DNA of 64,000 nucleotides, taken from positions 1,285,178 to 1,349,177 of the forward strand of contig OZ036005.1 in assembly GCA_964035015.1 (NCBI GenBank). Direction: 5' to 3'. Below are positions 15,410 to 39,494 of this stretch, piece after piece. The notes under the pieces were generated by a model. The model was given only the letters and a program-made list of their open reading frames with translations. It was not told where the DNA came from and did no database searches. The position numbers and the translations under genes are program-made. Origin of the DNA: Corallium rubrum. Taxonomy: Eukaryota > Cnidaria > Anthozoa > Scleralcyonacea > Coralliidae. Position 1 is the stretch's first letter. Each line of letters starts with the position of its first letter.

Positions 15410-16189
15410 CATTCAGTGCGGTGAGCAACTTCGTTACAAGTAACTAGTTACATGTAATCGTTACTTTTTTGAGTAACTTTACCGGTAACTAGTTACTTTT
15501 TTCAGAAGGTAACTGTAACTGTAACTAGTTACAAAAAGTAGGAATAAAAAGTAACGATAACTAGTTACATCTGCCGTCGAGAGCGCCGTTACTTTTTGCG
15601 ATATCCATAATACTCCCAACCTCGCCGAGTCGTCGTTCAACGTCGTATCCAGCAGCTTTTCATTGAACTGAACACACCGGTGCCTGCAAGTGCAGCATGT
15701 GAAAGGCTGTTCAGCTGCGCAGGATTAATTTTCAGACCACATCGCTGCTCAATGACTGATCCGCGTAATTTTGAAAATTCTCTTCTGGTCAAATGAAACA
15801 ATAGTTTTGTCTAATTCACATGCTTCTCGATTTTAAAAGCAGGACGAAAGAATAGGTGTAACTCTGTAATTGTAATTGTAATTGTAATTGTAATTGTAAT
15901 TGTAATTGTAATTGTAATTGTAATTGTAATTGTAATTGTAATTGTAATTGTAATTGTAATTGTAATTGTAATTGTAATTGTAATTGTAATTGTAATTGTA
16001 ATTGTAATTGTAATTGTAATTATAATTGTAATTGTAACTAGTTACAAAATTTTTAAAGTAACTTTGTAACTGTAACTAGTTACTTTTTTTCATTGTAACT
16101 TGTATCGGTAACTACTAACTAGTTACTTTTCTGATGATGTAACTGTAACTGCAACTAGTTACAAAAATTATGTAACTATTACAGCACTG
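15410..16189 (+). mobile_element. Decayed hAT transposon with 8-bp target duplication GTTTCAAT
   Basis: GTTTCAAT flanks the element at 15402-15409 and 16190-16197. Near the ends are CAGTGCGGTG and ATTACAGCACTG. 15647-15796 reads LFIELNTPVPASAACERLFS and continues into FRPHRCSMT...NFENSLLVK-stop: the hAT C-terminal dimerisation segment. The rest of the transposase is lost. Many subterminal TAACTAGTTAC motifs (palindromic) occur at both ends, as expected for hAT transposase binding sites. Confidence 0.85.
15864..16035. repeat. Hexanucleotide (TGTAAT)n array inside the hAT element
   Basis: About 28 units of TGTAAT, one variant at 16022; derived in register from the TGTAAC subterminal motif of the hAT element. 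Confidence 0.95.
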
Positions 16190-17059
16190 GTTTCAATAAA
16201 TACGCGCTATTTCATACGCTCATTATCTAACGTTATTCACAAGTTTAAAAATTTGTTAGATAAGTACCAATAGACCTTACTGTAGCAGAACTATCACAGA
16301 TAAAATATCTATCAAAAAGTTCAATTATTTGCTGTTACCATGGTAATAATGACGTTGGAACCTTCAGTATGCTTCGGTGAAATTTTTTAAAAATTGCTGA
16401 GATGATAGATACTGTTGTGGAGAATATCCATGCACAAAATCAGAGAGGGTTGTATGGACAGATTTTTCGCTATAAAAATTATCGCTTTAAAAAAGTTCTG
16501 TCTTATGAAATTTTTTTAAAATTATATATACTTTAGAACTTTTTATAAACTACTTATTTACAAAATTTTAGCAAAATTCACCAAAGAAAACGTCTACCAG
16601 TCTAAAATTTATGTCGACGTGGTCATAGAATTTCGAATCGACAAGATCGCTATTTACGCATGCGTAGCGATACTATTTCTAGTCACCAGTCCCCTATAAA
16701 ACGTAGTACGTACGTATAAAACGTAGTGGTGGTTTAAGCCACCTTAAAACGTAGAAAGAAGTTGCGTTTTGAAACGAAAACGGATACGTGTGGACAACAA
16801 GAGTTCGTGGTTAACCGTTTGGCGTGCGCCATCGAGTTTTATACAATACCCTAGTTGTTATGCGTGTTTTCATTGGTTGTTGCTCATAATCTATTCGAGC
16901 ACAGATATACATGCATCAAGTCGGATCACGTCAGCTGACTTTCAAGTGTTTGCAAGAGTTTCGATAAAAACCTTTTAAATTTTTGTACTGTATAACGTTT
17001 TTGTTCTCACCACGTTATGACGTCATCCGTGCATCTATAACTGAACAGACAACGGCAAA

Positions 17060-17117
17060 ATGGAATCTATTTGTGAAATGGATGCACGCGGGAAGTTGGG
17101 AGAGCACGAAAAAAAGC
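17060..17117 (+). CDS. Possible first exon of the PHD-finger gene
   Basis: ATG in good context (AAAATGG) opens MESICEMDARGKLGEHEKK, followed by a strong donor (C|GTAAGT) in phase 1. The PHD gene exon at 18928 would continue in the right phase. The link is only phase-compatible, and the acceptor at 18927 has a poor pyrimidine tract. If the donor is ignored the frame runs on to 17269. Confidence 0.3.
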
Positions 17118-17424
17118 GTAAGTTGGTCGAGGCGATGGCCAAGAACTTCCCAAGTGCATCCATAACTCAATGGAGCAGGCCAAACCATGCCCATTTCTTT
17201 TATAACAGATTATCAGACACAAAACAACCGAAAAAAGTATTTATTTCGCTGAGTAAAAATGAATTTTAAATGTTATAAATGAGTTTACGTTTGAAATTGC
17301 CGTGCTCCATCGACTTATGGACGCAATGTATTGCGTATTAAACGTGATAACCGGATAGGTTTTCAATATCCACTCTATCCAGTATAGTGTAAACAGATTC
17401 GATCGGCACGATATTGTGCCGAAG

Positions 17425-17715
17425 TAAGCCCCGTTCACACTCTACCGGATAGCTTTTGTGCCGGCAGGAAAACCACCACCACGCTCTATTCTATTAATTT
17501 ACTTCCGGAACGATTTCGAACTCCTTTCACACTGGAGCTGGAACGGCACAAAAAGCTATCCGATACAAGATGTATACCTCTTTCGAGATCGGAGCGGCGC
17601 ACGGCGTGCCGGCACAGAAATTGTGCCAGAGAGTTTTGTGTGTGGACAGAAGGCCTATCCGGATAGGTTTTCGTGCCGGCACAAAAGCTATCCGGTATAG
17701 TGTGAACGGCGCTTA
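17425..17715. mobile_element. Foldback MITE, GTTCACAC family
   Basis: Ends TAAGCCCCGTTCACAC and GTGTGAACGGCGCTTA; subterminal CCGGATAGCTTTTGTGCCGG pairs with its complement near 17672-17695. An older, shorter version of the same motif set precedes it at 17340-17420. Confidence 0.8.
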
Positions 17716-18420
17716 TTTTAAGAGGCTTCGTGCCAGATTATTTGAATCATGATTGTGTACGAGTGTTGGATGGCGAGAACTTTCACGCGGTGATCGTTGG
17801 TCAAAACCAGTTTTGCTCATCTTTTCTGGCTTCTCTACGATTCCTATTTTTGAGGTTTGAAGGCGCTATTAGCTAGTCTGTTACACAAGGCAATTTTTCG
17901 TCCAACCGACAACCCAACGGAGCTTCAAATTGTACATTACAAGAAACATCGCCTGGACCCTTTTAATAAGTGCAAAGTACGTAATTTTCCGCCATTGACG
18001 TCATTTTCAGACTTTCATTGAATTCTATTGAAAATATACAAAAGCTAATAAGACAATAAACGAAATTGAAAAGAATTCAAAAGAAAAGTTGAAAAGAAAT
18101 TGGCATCAAATGGTGAAAATTACGTATTATATACTTATCAGTAAAAGCGTCTATAGTTACATTTCAGCCTTCGTGACAACTTGCATACATCAGAAATCTT
18201 ACAGCAATATATATTTTTTAGAAAAGAATTGCGTTGCGCAAGTTGGACGAAAAAGATGCCGTAACAGCGCCTTGAGTGGAGCGCGCCTAAAATGATACTT
18301 GGGCAACACTTGGCAAATCACTAATTCGAGTTGCAAGAGTTTCTAAAGTCTAGTTTTCATACAAATCATCGCCGATTAATGATTTAGATGCATGTTAAAA
18401 CGGAAAGTGCAGTAATATTA
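17716..18420. other. Intergenic, no gene seen
   Basis: Only short frames. 18340-18395 contains GATTTAGATGCATGTTAA, also found around 21275-21520. Confidence 0.5.
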
Positions 18421-18750
18421 CAGTGGCGGCGCGAGGGGAGGGGCAAGGGACAAGGGGGGGAATTTACCCCCTCCCCCAATTTTTCCTCCTGCTCCCCAAT
18501 AATAGTAGCAATAATGAAACTACTTTAGGATAAAGAACTGTAAATTGTTGGAAACTTAAACTTCCCAGTTTACACTACACTATACTTGACCTTAGCCCTT
18601 AGGATATCTCACTTTTTAATTCGCAGAAAACGCCAAATACAGTTTTATAACAGTTACGTGAAAACGGTTTTGCCCCCCCCCCCCCCAAAAAAAAAATTTA
18701 GTTTGCCCCTCGATTGCCCTCCCAAACTGCGAGGCCTGGCGCCGCCACTC
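18421..18750. mobile_element. hAT-like MITE with CAGTGGCGGCGC ends
   Basis: Left CAGTGGCGGCGCGAGG, right CTGGCGCCGCCACTC. Internal G-rich and C-rich halves also pair. AGTAATA occurs on both sides near the borders but a clean 8-bp duplication is not visible. Confidence 0.7.
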
Positions 18751-19590
18751 AGTAATAATGCACCAGTCAATTGAAACTACGGCCCCCCGGGGCGTAGCGG
18801 GGCTTTAACGGGGAAATAGCCGTGGAATACGCCTATTTAACAACACATTTCCCCGGGGGTACGGGGCATTTAACAAGGTTAATAATTTAGAGGGGAAATG
18901 TAGCGGGGATTTAACGCGGGGATTTAGAATGGTATGAAAATGGGCCACAGTTGACTTACGTTCCAAAACCGATTCCTGACCCGAACAGGCCTTGGGGTGG
19001 TAAATGTACAGAGTGCACAACCTTGTGCGCTGGACATTATTTGAAGCCCAAAGAGCATGCAGCCTTTGTCAAAGAAAATGGAGATTCTATGTGCATGTAC
19101 AAGCCTCCCAGTGCAATTATAAAAGAGGAATTCTATAAGTCACTGAAGGAAAACAAAGAGTTGTCAGAGAGTTGGTTGCAGGAAGTTGCTTAAAAGACGC
19201 TCCTTACTTTCGAGGAACTTAACATGCATGTGGACCATTTGGGAGCTACAGCCAAACGGAGAAAAGAGGGTGCTAAGAAGGCAGCGTTAACGAGAAAAGC
19301 AACGAAAGGGGACGGAAACAAGAAAGCAGAAGGAGATAACAAAGGCAAAGAACATGAAGGAAACAAGAAAGGCAAAAAATCAGTCAAGAAAGTCACAGGT
19401 AAATACTGTTCAAAAGTAATCACTCGGAGGAGATGCTGGTCCAGTGTTGGCTGCGGGCCTTTTCTCTGAGAGAAACTCGCGTACCTACAATGGATCGTAT
19501 TATTGTTTTAGAGTGATTTAATTAAGAAATTCAGGGAACTTTAATATTAAGTTGTAATTCTACATTCACTTGTTTATATTCCTTTTTCAG

Positions 19591-19754
19591 AACCAGATGT
19601 CTGGTGCTGGTGTCGTGACAAAGAGTATGGTGACATGCTTCTGTGTGAAGGAAAATCTTGTGAAATTAAATGGTTTCACTTTGCTTGTGTTGGGCTTCTC
19701 TTCAGCCCAGCATTTTCGTGGTTTTGTCCAGGCTGTAAAGGTGAACAAAGTTAA
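19591..19754 (+). CDS. PHD-finger last exon A
   Basis: Follows a good acceptor (CCTTTTTCAG). Encodes DVWCWCRDKEYGDMLLC, then CEIKWFHFACVG and WFCPGC: a complete C4HC3 zinc finger of the ING-like PHD type that typically reads histone H3 tails. Ends GEQS-stop. In phase 1 with the preceding donor. Confidence 0.6.
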
Positions 19755-20032
19755 CATTTAATCGCGCTGTAATTTACGCTGCTATTTATGCTGCTAAAAG
19801 TAGCGTTTCAATTTAATAGCAACGCGAAAGCGTGATGAACTGCCAAGAATTTGGGGAACGTAACATACATATAGCTGTAGCTGGCGGACACATTTTTCAA
19901 TTGCAATTTAATTGTGATATGTTCTCAAACTCGTGGCAGTCTATACATTTTCGCTTTGAGATACATTGTAAACTTTCATTGTGATTTGAAAAATGGCGAA
20001 TAATTTTTGTTCTTTCCATAAAAAACATATAG

Positions 20033-20190
20033 TTGAACCTGAACAGTTTTGCCTGTGCAACCAACCTGAATTTGGTTTAATGTTGGCCTGCGACAATATC
20101 GACTGCAAGATTCAGTGGTATCATTTGGCATGCGTTGGTCTGAAAGATGCACCAAAAGGGTCCTGGATTTGTCCTCAGTGTATTTTGTAG
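20033..20190 (+). CDS. PHD-finger last exon B
   Basis: Encodes VEPEQFCLCNQPEFGLMLAC, DCKIQWYHLACVG and WICPQC then IL-stop: a second complete C4HC3 PHD finger, about half identical to exon A. An AG at 20031-20032 gives the same phase as exon A; an ATG at 19993 also opens the frame. Either an alternative last exon or a separate short gene. Confidence 0.55.
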
Positions 20191-21226
20191 AAACAGGAAA
20201 AACATTAACATTACCTTTTACCTGTATTATTATAAACATTAACGTTGCCTTGTATTTTAAGTAAAACAATAATTTTAGCGAGAGAAAAACACATTAGTTG
20301 AGTAAAAATTTGACATGATTTTCTAGAACAACATCGGTTATTATACGAGACAATTGTGTTTTGAACATGTGGCTGCCATTGGGTAAGTACTACTTCCACA
20401 TTTATTTTCATGTTTCGGCTACATGAGCCTACTGGCCACAGGAACCTACTGGCCACCCATGCGTAAGTTGTATAATCGGAACAGGATATGCAGAGAGGGG
20501 AGAAACTACACATATTAAAAGCGCAATTGGTGCGCAAGAACCAGTTTTGCGACAAAACTACCATTTTATTTTTTGTGACATTTATTAGTCTCTGATTTAC
20601 AACAACTTGACATATTTTATTATAATTTGAGTAATTCGGCGTCGATTTACTGATTTACGATATACCAGTATAGTGCCATATTTTGCTGGAGCACTTTAAT
20701 TTGGTGAGTTTGTCCGTATCTTCATACTTAAACTATGTGTGTTGTTTCTTCGTATATATACATTCATTTATTGTATATCTGCTTAAAACTCCGGTTTATA
20801 CTGTCAAATTTTTACTGAACTTTCACATGTTTATTAAGGTAAAGAAATACGAGGAGCAAAATTGCAGCAACTTGCAACAAAATCTGATTTCAATTTGCAA
20901 GATCTGAGACAACATTTATCAATATTGCGAATTAACATGTGTTGAAATCAAATTTTGTTGTAAGTTGCTGTGACTTTGTTGCTCGCATTACTTCTATACC
21001 CGTTTCGTGTTAAATTTACGTATTACTTTATTTGTTTATATTGTATCTTGATATATTTGATTAAAGTTTGGTTCAATGATCCCCTTGGTACCGGGGCTTT
21101 TAACACCGGGGGTTCCACCGGTGGCGGGGGAAATAGCCGGGGATTAACACTAGGGAAATGTTAAATGCCCCGCTATTCCCCGGGGGTCGGGGGGCCGTAG
21201 TTTCAATTGACTGGTGCATAAAGAAG

Positions 21227-21560
21227 CAGTGCTTTTCTGCATTGTTCTTTGTTATGTAACAACGGTAACATATGCATGCATCTAAATCATAAAAATCTGC
21301 GACGATCTGCGACTGTCGGCGACACATGAAAACTAGGCTTAAGCCTAAGCGACCACCTCGGGGCTGTGGAAATATAAGCCTGGTTCTCATATGTCGCGGA
21401 TCGTCGCCGACCCATGATTTAAATGCATGTTAAGTAAAAGAATAAAAGCACTGCTTTTCTGTATTGTTCTTTATTACTTAACATGCTGCTGCGCTTCACG
21501 TTTTAACATGCATCTAAATCACAAGTCGCCGACGATCTGCGACATACGAAAACCAGGCTT
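21227..21560. repeat. Cluster of inverted and direct repeats around GTCGCCGACGATC
   Basis: GCATCTAAATCA and GTCG-rich GACGATCTGCGAC boxes with ACCAGGCTTA recur three times in both orientations; related half-copy at 18340-18395. Probably foldback element remnants. Confidence 0.6.
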
Positions 21561-21609
21561 AACTACTAGAGCTGGTCACTTACGAGAGCTCAAACACAAA
21601 GAAAAACTA

Positions 21610-22500
21610 AGTCTAGTTCGAAAACTCAAAGGTGGTCGTGTGTGGTCCCTATAAACTATCTCTCTATAACTCTTTCCTGTCCGAATTTTATTCTGGCTAT
21701 CGCCAGACGATTTTATAATATATTTACCTTTGGGAAAGCCCTCGCCGGACAGCAATGAGTCGAGGTCGTTTACGTACACTGATTTTTCTCATTCTGACGT
21801 ATGGCTTTGAGTGGATGACTCACGTCAGTATTGGAACATATATAGCTTTGCAAATGGCAAATACATTTGTAAGTAATTCATTTGATCGCATGCGTCAGGA
21901 GAAAAGGTCAAGTGCATGAGAAATTAATCACGGGAAAAATCGCTTGTGTTTCCCCCCCCCCCCCCCCTTTTTGTCATGAAGTGCCCTTTTTGCAACAGGA
22001 AAGTGCCCTTTTTATTTTATGATAGAACATGTAACTACAAATTAGAACTGATGCAATATAAATTATGTCAGGAAATAAACTGTAAACAGTGTATTCAATC
22101 TACTGAGTGTATGCATTTTGAGTATCTATGTGACGTTTGCGTGTTTTGAGTATTTTATATGCCGTTTTTTAACTTTAGAGTTTGTAAAATCTTCCTCCAA
22201 AAGCCAGGAAATGGCATTTCAGCGACTCTCGATTTCAAAATTTCCCGGGGGAGCATGCCCCCGGACCCCCCTAAAAATTTATTTTGATTTCGGCTCCCCC
22301 CTTTCAAAATCCTGGCTACGTGCCTAAACAGTTCAACTGATAACCGATGTCACTAATGATCATAACTGATGATCTAGGGTCTGACTTTGTCTCCGGAGGG
22401 TTGTGATTGGGTTTAGGGTTGCCGTAAAAAAGTTCGAAAACTGAAAGGTGGTCGTGTGTGGTCCCTATAAACTCTATAACTCTTTCCTGTCCGAGCTGGT
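21610..22500. repeat. Direct repeat pair and tandem duplication
   Basis: About 65 bp containing GGTGGTCGTGTGTGGTCCC and CTCTTTCCTGTCCGA occurs at 21617 and 22431. Nothing coding between. Confidence 0.65.
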
Positions 22501-22529
22501 TGTAATATGAACACGTAAGACAAAAAAAA

Positions 22530-23406
22530 CCGAACAACAGTGTTGTTCTTGCGCTTCCAGGGGGGAGCGGTCGAGCAGCAGGTCGAGCACCAATCTGCTT
22601 GTTGTTCTGGTGCTTCCAGGGGGGAGCGGTCGAGCAGCAGTCTGCTTCGCAGACTAGCTCTCTGTTCTCATAAATGCACGGAGTCCAACCAATCAGAGCG
22701 TGCGTAGAAGGCACCTTCGCATGAAACGAATTCAAGTTTACGTCTATTTTATTTATTTATTAACTTTACAACCATACATAAATGCGAAAGAATTAAAACT
22801 ATCAAATTAGAGGAAAAAAACTTGGAATAACTAAAGATATGGTTGAAGGTAAGGTCAACAGGACATGAGTAGTCCCATGTGAAGACCGACCTTAATGAAA
22901 ACAAACATAACATACAATAAAATAAAGACGAGAACAAATATACAGTTTACAGAAGACATGACGAGCGGCACTTGGAACAGAAGGTTTTCCAAGTGCGCAT
23001 TCTGTTTACATCGAAAGATGAGTGTAGTAGAGAAGACTAGTCGACGAAGCTAACTATGAATTAAAGTCGTCTCAATTAAATGCGACGTATGAACTCGGAG
23101 AAAAATCAGCTATCAAACCTTACGACAGCTTGTACATGGCAACTTTACCAGATATAGTCGCTACAGTTACTATATTTAGCAACTCAAGCTGTGCTAATAC
23201 CATGTGACGTCATGGTCGTCGATCGTAGTTATGGAACTCGAGTGGACTGGATCCTAACGTGGAGGAAATCGAACTTGATTTTCCAGCACGTTGGATGATT
23301 TATGTTGTTTGCAAAAGCACCATAAAACGACCATTAAAAACACACAAACTCACTCTGTACACTCGCAGGAATCTTCCTAAAGTATTGACCTACAGAAGAG
23401 TGAAAT
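22530..23406. other. Intergenic and 5' flank of AAK1
   Basis: 22545-22640 holds a 60-bp tandem duplication (TGCTTCCAGGGGGGAGCGGT twice). The remainder up to the AAK1 start has no recognised feature; the frame opening at 23259 is out of phase with AAK1 and not supported. Confidence 0.5.
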
Positions 23407-36818
<13,412 letters not shown>

Positions 36819-37020
36819 AAGCTTGGAATTTTAAATATTTCCCGTTATGTGGTCAGCAGTCATTTGCTAGACCCATATTCCTGCCACGTATTTCACTGTT
36901 ACCTTGGTTTCAACACGACTACAGGAAGTGACAGAACTTGACAACGAAAACCAATCATACTGCAGAAAATGACAGAGTAACATCTTTTGCAGTTTTTCGT
37001 TTCCTTGATTCGTTCTTCAG

Positions 37021-37770
37021 ATATTTCAGTTTGTTTGATGTGTGAAATTGTAAATGTCAAATGTTGTGACGTACACGTGCATAATGACTTATCAGAAAAG
37101 CTATATATCTTTGCTTTTATAAAACCAAACTTAATTTGGAGGAAGCGTGTGCGTGTATTTCTTTTACACGCGTAAAAACGCACAACTTGTTCACGGTTGT
37201 CAACAGGCGTGAACAATGTTGTGCTGCTCGCCGTGAACAAGTTGTCAACAAGTTGTTCACTTATGGTTCGAACAACTTGTTCACGGATAAGTCAGCAGTC
37301 CTGAACAAGTTGTTCCAACAGGACATTTTTTATAGCCAACAACGTTGTTCGCACATGATACAACATGTTGTAACAGCATGACGAAATAACAACGATGAAC
37401 AACAATGTTACAACAGTGGTGAACATGGTTGATCTATCAACACGTTCTTCGGTTGTTACAACATGCGTGAACAACGGTTGTTGTTTCATCAAGCAGTAAC
37501 AACTTGTTGAAACAATGATGAACAATGTTGTTCATTTATCAATGTTGTTCACATATGTCAACAAGTTGTTACAGCATTGTTGCAAGTTGTTACAGCATTG
37601 TTCAGGCACCAGTGCTGTAACAACTTGCGAGATTTTTACGCGTGTACAACACGAAACATGCAGGATTTCAAGTAGTTTCTTTTGATTATATCAAAAATAT
37701 ATAACCTTCTCCGCCAAGTCATTATACACGTGCACGTCACAACATTTACATATCAAACAAACTGAAATAT
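37021..37770. mobile_element. Large foldback element
   Basis: ATATTTCAGTTTGTTTGAT at 37021 and its perfect complement at 37752-37770; arms about 140 bp also share ACGTGCA and ATAATGACTT boxes. It encloses a second element at 37165-37646. Confidence 0.8.
37165..37646. mobile_element. Element made of dense AACAACTTGTT-type palindromes
   Basis: Ends TACACGCGTAAAAA and its complement. Between them about 450 bp consist almost wholly of imperfect palindromes of GTTGTTCAC/GTGAACAAC and AACAACTTGTT type. No coding capacity. Confidence 0.75.
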
Positions 37771-37772
37771 AA

Positions 37773-38057
37773 TTGTCAGTTGTTTGCTGTACAAGCTGTG
37801 TTAGTTAGTAATACTCGAGTCCCGCTTAGAGCTCAGAGCTTTTCTGAGTATTACTAAGTCGGTTTTCCACTAGGCGACTTTTTTCGCGCGAAACGACTTA
37901 TGAGCTCTGAGCTGGAACTAATCAGAAATCTATTGAATTCGAATAAAAGAAAGTCACTTCGCGCGAAAAAAATCGCCCAGTGGAAAACCGGCTTAACACA
38001 GCTTGTACAGCAAACAACTGACAATTATTACTAACATCATGCTGCAATTTCTGAAAT
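37773..38057. mobile_element. Head-to-head SINE A pair split by a MITE
   Basis: 37773-37812 is an inverted SINE A tail (AATTGTCAGTTGTTTGCTGT), followed directly by the end of a SINE A head (GAGTCCCGCTTAGAGCTC) and its body, which is interrupted at 37858-37993 and resumes ACACAGCTTGTACAGCAAAC to about 38057. Confidence 0.8.
37858..37993. mobile_element. MITE inserted in SINE A, TAA target duplication
   Basis: Ends GTCGGTTTTCCACTAGGCGA and its complement (TCGCCCAGTGGAAAACCGGC); subterminal CGCGCGAA. TAA at 37855-37857 and 37994-37996 (by one base) flanks it and the SINE is collinear across the gap. A half copy begins at 38171. Confidence 0.85.
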
Positions 38058-38265
38058 ATCTCAGAAACAAAGCAAGGAAACCAAAAACTATAAAAATGTT
38101 ACTTTGTCATTTTAAGTGTTCTTTCAAATAAGACAAACTTAATGTTCGTGTCATAGACATTTTATAATAAGGCGGTTTTCTACTATAGGCGACTTTTTTC
38201 GTGCGAAGCGACTTTTTCTTTTGTCTTATAAGCTCTGGACTGGAAATTAGAAATCTATTCAACAG

Positions 38266-39035
38266 GCCATTTGCACGATGACGTGAGATGGCGTTGGGTG
38301 ACTACAACTACCAGAATGCTTTGCCAGCTAGTATGCTAGGGTTTCGGCTAAAAGGGATCACTCAAAGGAAGCCGTCCAGTCCTTTCGCGGCTTTTCCAAA
38401 ATATGTCGACAAATACGTTTTTCCAAAAATTAGGTAGGGGGTAAATCATATTACTGATTAGGATTAGGGTTTATGTCACAGAATAAAGACTATACAGAAG
38501 GGCCACTCGGGTCGGAACCTTTGAAGTTTTTGTCTCCGCGCATGTCTCATTACGCATGTTGCTCAGCCAGTAAACTGCATGTTCTGGCCAATAAGCACGC
38601 TGAACTGGCTGTCCTAGCCAGTAAACTGCATATTTTTGCATAAAAATACGAGGACACGTTGTACCGCTAAGTGGCCCTTCTGTATAGTCTTTATTCTGTG
38701 GTTTATGTTGTGGTTAGGGTATGCATTGATTAAATTTAAAACCGATGCAAGTGTACGCCCGGTTTGTTGGTGATTCTAAGTAACTATGCGAATTGCATGG
38801 CCTTTGTGCCGGCGATGTTTCATTCAAATTAGGAAAAGATTGCTCAAATCTTGAGACTCACTGAATCTTGACGACAAATTTGGAAGAAATAAATTTGACG
38901 GAATATTTTGGAAAAGTCGCGAAAGGACTGGACGGGTCCTTTTGAGTTATCCCTTTTAACCAAAACCCTAGAATACTAGCAAAGCATTCTGGTAGTTGTA
39001 GTCACCCAACGCCGTTGTGCGTCATCGTGAAAATG
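38266..39035. mobile_element. Foldback element with about 125-bp arms
   Basis: CACGATGACGTGAGATGGCG and matching complement near 39000-39030; arms share AACTACCAGAATGCTTTGC and TTTGGCTAAAAGGGAT-like boxes. Interrupted by 38478-38700. Confidence 0.8.
38478..38700. mobile_element. hAT-like MITE, 223 bp, target duplication GTTTATGT
   Basis: 31-bp perfect inverted ends starting CACAGAATAAAGACTATACA; GTTTATGT at 38470-38477 and 38701-38708. Same family as 6282-6565. Confidence 0.93.
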
Positions 39036-39494
39036 ATTCATTGTAACAATAGAAAGTCGATTGGCGCGAAAAGTCATATTTTCCAAACAATAGTTTTGAT
39101 CCAGTCTTTTAGAGATCAGTGCCTCACGCTTTCGAAGAAAATTTTAATAGATCAAACAAACACCGCTGCCAAACGTTTGCGCATGCGTGAATTCGCTAGC
39201 CGTGGCGACAACAACCAGACAGTGAAGACTAAGTAAGATTCGACTATTCATTTGTGTTTTAAAAAAAGGGTCATGAAAATTACGAAGGGGTCATTTCAGA
39301 ATATGTTACAATATTGACAAAGAAGCCATGCACAAATTACCTACCTTATCTTTTTGGTAGTATGCTTATAATTTTAACTTTTGTGTCGGACTCTCGGACA
39401 GTCTAACTATTTCAGTGTTTTCCCGCTCGTTTTTTGAGGACAAGTTCGGACATCACGCATGCGCAAAACGTTGGCAGCGGTGATCAAACACGAG

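Larger units (their letters stand above)
15380..16747. mobile_element. TTAA-flanked element (second layer of nest)
   Basis: TTAA at 15380-15383 and 16744-16747, inside which ends GGTGGCT and AGCCACC are complementary. Without the hAT insertion it would be about 570 bp. TTAA suggests a piggyBac- or Kolobok-type mobiliser; no transposase is present. Confidence 0.6.
15110..16794. mobile_element. Outer foldback element interrupted by two later insertions
   Basis: Left end GTTCACACGTATCCGGA with AAAACGCAAC inside; right end the complementary GTTGCGTTTT and CGGATACGTGTGGAC. Removing the TTAA-bounded insert at 15384-16743 joins the two halves into one short foldback. Confidence 0.7.
18928..20190 (+). 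pseudogene. PHD-finger protein gene fragment with an in-frame stop and two alternative last exons
   Basis: Exon 18928-19398 reads WYENGPQLTYVPKPIPDPNR, then a CTECTTLC cysteine cluster and GHYLKPKEH, ends in a long Lys-rich stretch (AKRRKEGAKKAALTRK), and has a TAA at 19191-19193 in otherwise coherent frame. Its donor at 19398 (ACAG|GTAAAT, phase 1) fits both downstream PHD exons (19591-19754 and 20033-20190). No in-frame ATG lies upstream within the segment, so either a 5' exon lies outside (candidate 17060) or the copy is 5'-truncated. Such a Cys-cluster/basic/PHD layout reminds me of transposon-associated PHD proteins abundant in cnidarians, from memory only. Stop may be real decay, polymorphism or sequence error. 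Confidence 0.55.
18758..21219. mobile_element. 2.46-kb segment with long inverted ends enclosing PHD-finger exons
   Basis: A 32-bp perfect inverted repeat (left ATGCACCAGTCAATTGAAAC, continuing through TACGGCCCCCCG) marks both ends, and the arms continue for about 130 bp as diverged GGGGNNTTTAAC motif clusters. No transposase is seen. Between the arms lie the PHD exons. It resembles a non-autonomous transposon that carries gene exons. Confidence 0.6.
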
